NCBI GenBank assembly: GCA_963701385.1 | Contig: CAVOZW010000013.1 | Span: 38,651-102,650, forward strand | Length of the DNA: 64,000 nucleotides | Direction: 5' to 3' | From: B30-G6 sp963701385 | GTDB taxonomy: Bacteria > Desulfobacterota > Desulfobacteria > Desulfobacterales > B30-G6 | Shown: one piece after another, positions 61,648 to 64,000 of the stretch | Numbering within the stretch: the first letter of the stretch is position 1 | How the letters are laid out: each line of letters opens with the position of its first letter | The notes under the pieces: generated by a model | What the model saw: the letters and a program-made list of their open reading frames with translations, nothing else | What the model was told of the DNA's origin: nothing | The model's database searches: none | Made by a program: the position numbers and the translations under genes

Positions 61648-61886
61648 ACAACTTTCGGGATTAAGCGAACGCGAAATGAATCATCCCCTGGCGCTTTGCG
61701 AACTCGCCCTAAGGCCTTCTAACATCAGCGCTGGCCATATAGTTAAACAAGCATGACTGCTAAATGGCCGCATATTGGGTTTTTATTAGCATGCGCTGAT
61801 GTAAGGTGCCTTAATTGGCTCAAACAGCGCAAATAACCAATGGATCACCCATTTCGCTCTAGCTTAGGTTGAAACCCGAAAGTTGC
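61648..61886. repeat. 240-base imperfect palindrome (MITE-like)
   Basis: The outer arms ACAACTTTCGGG (61648-61659) and CCCGAAAGTTG (61875-61885) and the inner arms ACATCAGCGC (61722-61731) and GCGCTGATGT (61793-61802) are inverted. Between them matching blocks continue, such as CGAAATGA and CATTTCGC. The centre holds a 61-base non-palindromic loop. No gene lies inside. It looks like a non-autonomous element or a large hairpin. Confidence 0.6.
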
Positions 61887-62509
61887 GTTAAAAAGGCCAT
61901 AATTTAAATCGCAAATCTGCAAAGGCACTTTTAAATAATCATAAATAACAATCACTTGAATCCTTGGGTAACCTGGCAATGGTTGCCTGTTGAGATGGAG
62001 GGCTCTTTAAAGAGCCAAAGCCATCCTGAGTAAGGTTTAGTCAACCGCTCAGTAGTGTAATGTCCGGCGGTGAAGACCGGGTGGACAAATAAGCGAGTGC
62101 AGCGAGGTGAAGGGTGTTGCCCTGAATCTGACACATAGCCCCGAGAACAAGGAATTTTGGGAGCGTGCCGATCCTATCAAGGAGGGCGCAGGCCAAGCGG
62201 CAAGTGCGGAAATGACGAGTGCGAAGCTGACACCCCGGGGTCTAAGACGGCATCGAGCTGTGCAACGACAAGCAAGTAACCAGGCGAGCGACGATCAATG
62301 TGCTCTTGGAGACACAACTGCACTGGCAGTATCCGAGTACCAGGGCCAATGTAAAAAGAGGTCGTGGGATGGCCGCGTCGCAAGTGATGGGGACCGGAGA
62401 GCTGCAATGACCTAGCGAAGAAGCGGCTAATCCCCGCTGAGCGAAGGTCCCCACGGTACATCGTCCGTGAAAGGAGCAACACTGACACTATGCAAGGAGT
62501 GACAATGCA

Positions 62510-63835
62510 GTGACAACAGATCTGACACGGATAGGTCGAAAGGCGCGCAAGGAACCGGCTCTGGTATTTACCAGTCTGTACCATCACATATGTGATGTGG
62601 ACAATTTGCGGGCCTGCTACGATACGCTGGAAGCCAATAAGGCAACCGGAGTGGATGGCGTAACCAAAAAAGAATACGGGAAAAACCTTGAAGAGAACCT
62701 ACGGCAGCTGTCGGAGAGGCTCAGGCGGATGGGATATCGTCCAGGGCCGAAACGACGTAGCTACATACCGAAGCCGGGGAGTGCCAAGGGTAGGCCGCTG
62801 GGCATAAGCAATCTTGAGGATAAGATTGTGGAACAAGCGACCAAACGAGTCCTTGAGCCCATCTACGAGGCCGTATTCGAAGACAGCAGTTATGGGTATC
62901 GTCCGAGTCGGAGCCAGCACAAATGCTTGGATAAGCTTGGGCGTACAATCCAGCAGGAAAAGGTCAGCTACGTGGTAGAAGCGGATGTTAAAAGTTTCTT
63001 CGACAAGGTTAACCACGACTGGATGGTTAAATTCCTGCGGCATCGCATCGGTGACGAGCGAGTGATCCGTCTGAGTATCCGGATGCTCAAGAGCGGCATC
63101 ATGGAAGATGGTCTGGTCCGGGCCACCGAGCAAGGGACTCCACAGGGTTCCATCCTTTCACCACTGCTGTCGAACATCTACCTGCATTACGTGCTGGATC
63201 TGTGGTTCAGCCGGCGGGTGAGCAGGCAGAGCAAAGGTGAAGCGTACTATTTTAGGTACGCCGACGACTTTTTGGCCTGCTTTCAGTGCAAGAGTGATGC
63301 GGAGAATTTTCGACGACGCCTGGAGGACCGCCTGGAAGGGTTTGGTCTCGAATTGGCAAAGGAAAAGACGCACTGCATCGAGTTTGGTCGTTTTGCCCGA
63401 GAAGCTGCATATAAGCGAGGCGAGAAGCCGAAAGAGTTTACCTTCCTGGGATTGACGCACTATTGCGGTAAGACTCGGAAAGGGTACTTCAAGGTGAAAC
63501 GTCGTACCAGCCGCAAGAAATTGGTGCAGAGCCTGCGCAGTTTTACCGATTGGGCAAAGAAGGTCAGACATGTGCTGAAGAAGGGGGAAGTTCTCAGGCA
63601 GGCCCGTACACGTGTGATCGGCCACCTGAGCTATTACGCCATAACGGATAACCTGGAAAGGTGTAGCTTCTATGTCTATCGCGCAACACGCATCCTGTTC
63701 AAATGGCTTAACCGTAAAAGTCAGCGCAAGGCATACACCTGGTCGACCTTTAACCAGGCATTGGCCTGGGTGGGTTGGCCTAAGCCCAGGGTCCGCAAAG
63801 ACCTGAATCCGTATCGTAGAACGGAGGCTTACTGA
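62510..63835 (+). CDS. ltrA: group II intron reverse transcriptase/maturase
   Basis: This 441-residue protein starts at GTG 62510. It has the RT blocks in order: NKATGVDGVTKKEY, KPGSAKGRPLGISNLEDKIVEQA, YGYRPSRSQHKCLDKL, VEADVKSFFDKVNHDWM, EQGTPQGSILSPLLSNIYLHYVLD and YYFRYADDFLACFQ with the catalytic YADD. Domain X (about 340-430) includes HVLKKGEVLRQARTRVIGHLSYYA. No HNH endonuclease domain is present, so it probably retrohomes at nicked or single-stranded targets. Confidence 0.95.
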   Translation: MTTDLTRIGRKARKEPALVFTSLYHHICDVDNLRACYDTLEANKATGVDGVTKKEYGKNLEENLRQLSERLRRMGYRPGPKRRSYIPKPGSAKGRPLGISNLEDKIVEQATKRVLEPIYEAVFEDSSYGYRPSRSQHKCLDKLGRTIQQEKVSYVVEADVKSFFDKVNHDWMVKFLRHRIGDERVIRLSIRMLKSGIMEDGLVRATEQGTPQGSILSPLLSNIYLHYVLDLWFSRRVSRQSKGEAYYFRYADDFLACFQCKSDAENFRRRLEDRLEGFGLELAKEKTHCIEFGRFAREAAYKRGEKPKEFTFLGLTHYCGKTRKGYFKVKRRTSRKKLVQSLRSFTDWAKKVRHVLKKGEVLRQARTRVIGHLSYYAITDNLERCSFYVYRATRILFKWLNRKSQRKAYTWSTFNQALAWVGWPKPRVRKDLNPYRRTEAY

Positions 63836-63848
63836 ATGGTGAACCGAG

Positions 63849-63883
63849 GAGCCGGATGTATGGGAAATCCGCTTGTCCGGTTC
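63849..63883 (+). ncRNA. group II intron domain V
   Basis: The sequence starts GAGCCGGATG and ends GTCCGGTTC, a stem with GGAAAT at the tip, as in the highly conserved catalytic domain V. It follows 13 bases after the maturase stop. Confidence 0.75.
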
Positions 63884-64000
63884 TGTGAGGGACAGGAGTT
63901 CAACTGTGATATGGTCAAGATATTGTGGCACCGCTGCGAAAGCAGGCGGAAACAGAGAAAACAAACATTGACCTATAGGCACGGGAGTCTCCTGTCTACT

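Larger units (their letters stand above)
62050..63925 (+). mobile_element. group II intron with maturase
   Basis: The maturase gene is preceded by about 430 bases of structured, non-coding DNA and followed after 13 bases by a recognisable domain V hairpin, the layout of a bacterial group II intron. The 3' end lies soon after domain VI, near 63900-63925. The 5' end is uncertain: GTGGACAAATAAGCG at 62081 is one candidate near the usual GTGYG. The target sequence and the exons could not be fixed. Confidence 0.7.

Overview
The window looks like chromosomal DNA of a strictly anaerobic Desulfobacterota bacterium, most likely a Desulfosarcina or Desulfobacteraceae-type sulfate reducer. This rests on gene content, not a database match. 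The content includes a probable UGA-containing C-GCAxxG-C-C selenoprotein, a GlcD-type flavoprotein flanked by two CCG-domain iron-sulfur proteins, an acyl-CoA dehydrogenase, pyruvate phosphate dikinase, a cysteine desulfidase, several long lipoproteins, a group II intron and many intergenic stem-loop repeats. No rRNA genes, intact tRNA genes or CRISPR arrays were seen.

Positions 1-14200 are accessory and partly decayed. They hold two lipoprotein genes (one cut by the window edge), an IHF-alpha-like gene in a short operon with an AF1514-like protein and a zinc ribbon, an exonuclease remnant, a delta-60 repeat protein broken by two single-base deletions, a glycine-rich secreted protein, a CyuA-type cysteine desulfidase, a GntR-slipin operon with a clear palindromic operator, an IHF-beta-like gene, a collapsed higBA toxin-antitoxin remnant, a PAS-PAS-SpoIIE phosphatase and a helical-repeat protein. 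A 45-base copy of the 3' half of tRNA-Phe(GAA) at 14155-14199, with no 5' half, looks like the attachment site of an integrated element. This would explain the low GC and the density of broken genes to its left.

Positions 14700-36000 hold a Pst-type phosphate transporter (SBP, two permeases, ATPase, no PhoU), a PAS-HD-GYP regulator, a Phd/RelE toxin-antitoxin pair, pyruvate phosphate dikinase, an orphan pseudopilin, an H1-like winged-helix protein, exonuclease III, LeuB, an Fbp-type iron(III) ABC transporter with a ModF-like tandem ATPase, a NYN-domain protein, YwbE and the selenoprotein candidate. Further decayed genes lie here: a PaaI thioesterase remnant and a frameshifted membrane protein.

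Positions 36000-57700 are denser housekeeping DNA. They carry an MFS carrier, apolipoprotein N-acyltransferase, a YciH/SUI1 protein between two unknown proteins, Uup, a half-size ABC-F protein that looks like an in-frame fusion of the first and second ABC domains, a methyltransferase, a GalT-like protein, RecQ, an acyl-CoA dehydrogenase, the CBS/CCG/GlcD/CCG operon, a truncated QueG-like gene and a DEAD-box helicase. Positions 57700-64000 hold repeats, a 784-residue lipoprotein with a candidate Cys-His-Asp peptidase centre and a DUF2135-like domain, a small lipoprotein, a 240-base imperfect palindrome, and a group II intron with its maturase, cut close to its 3' end by the window.
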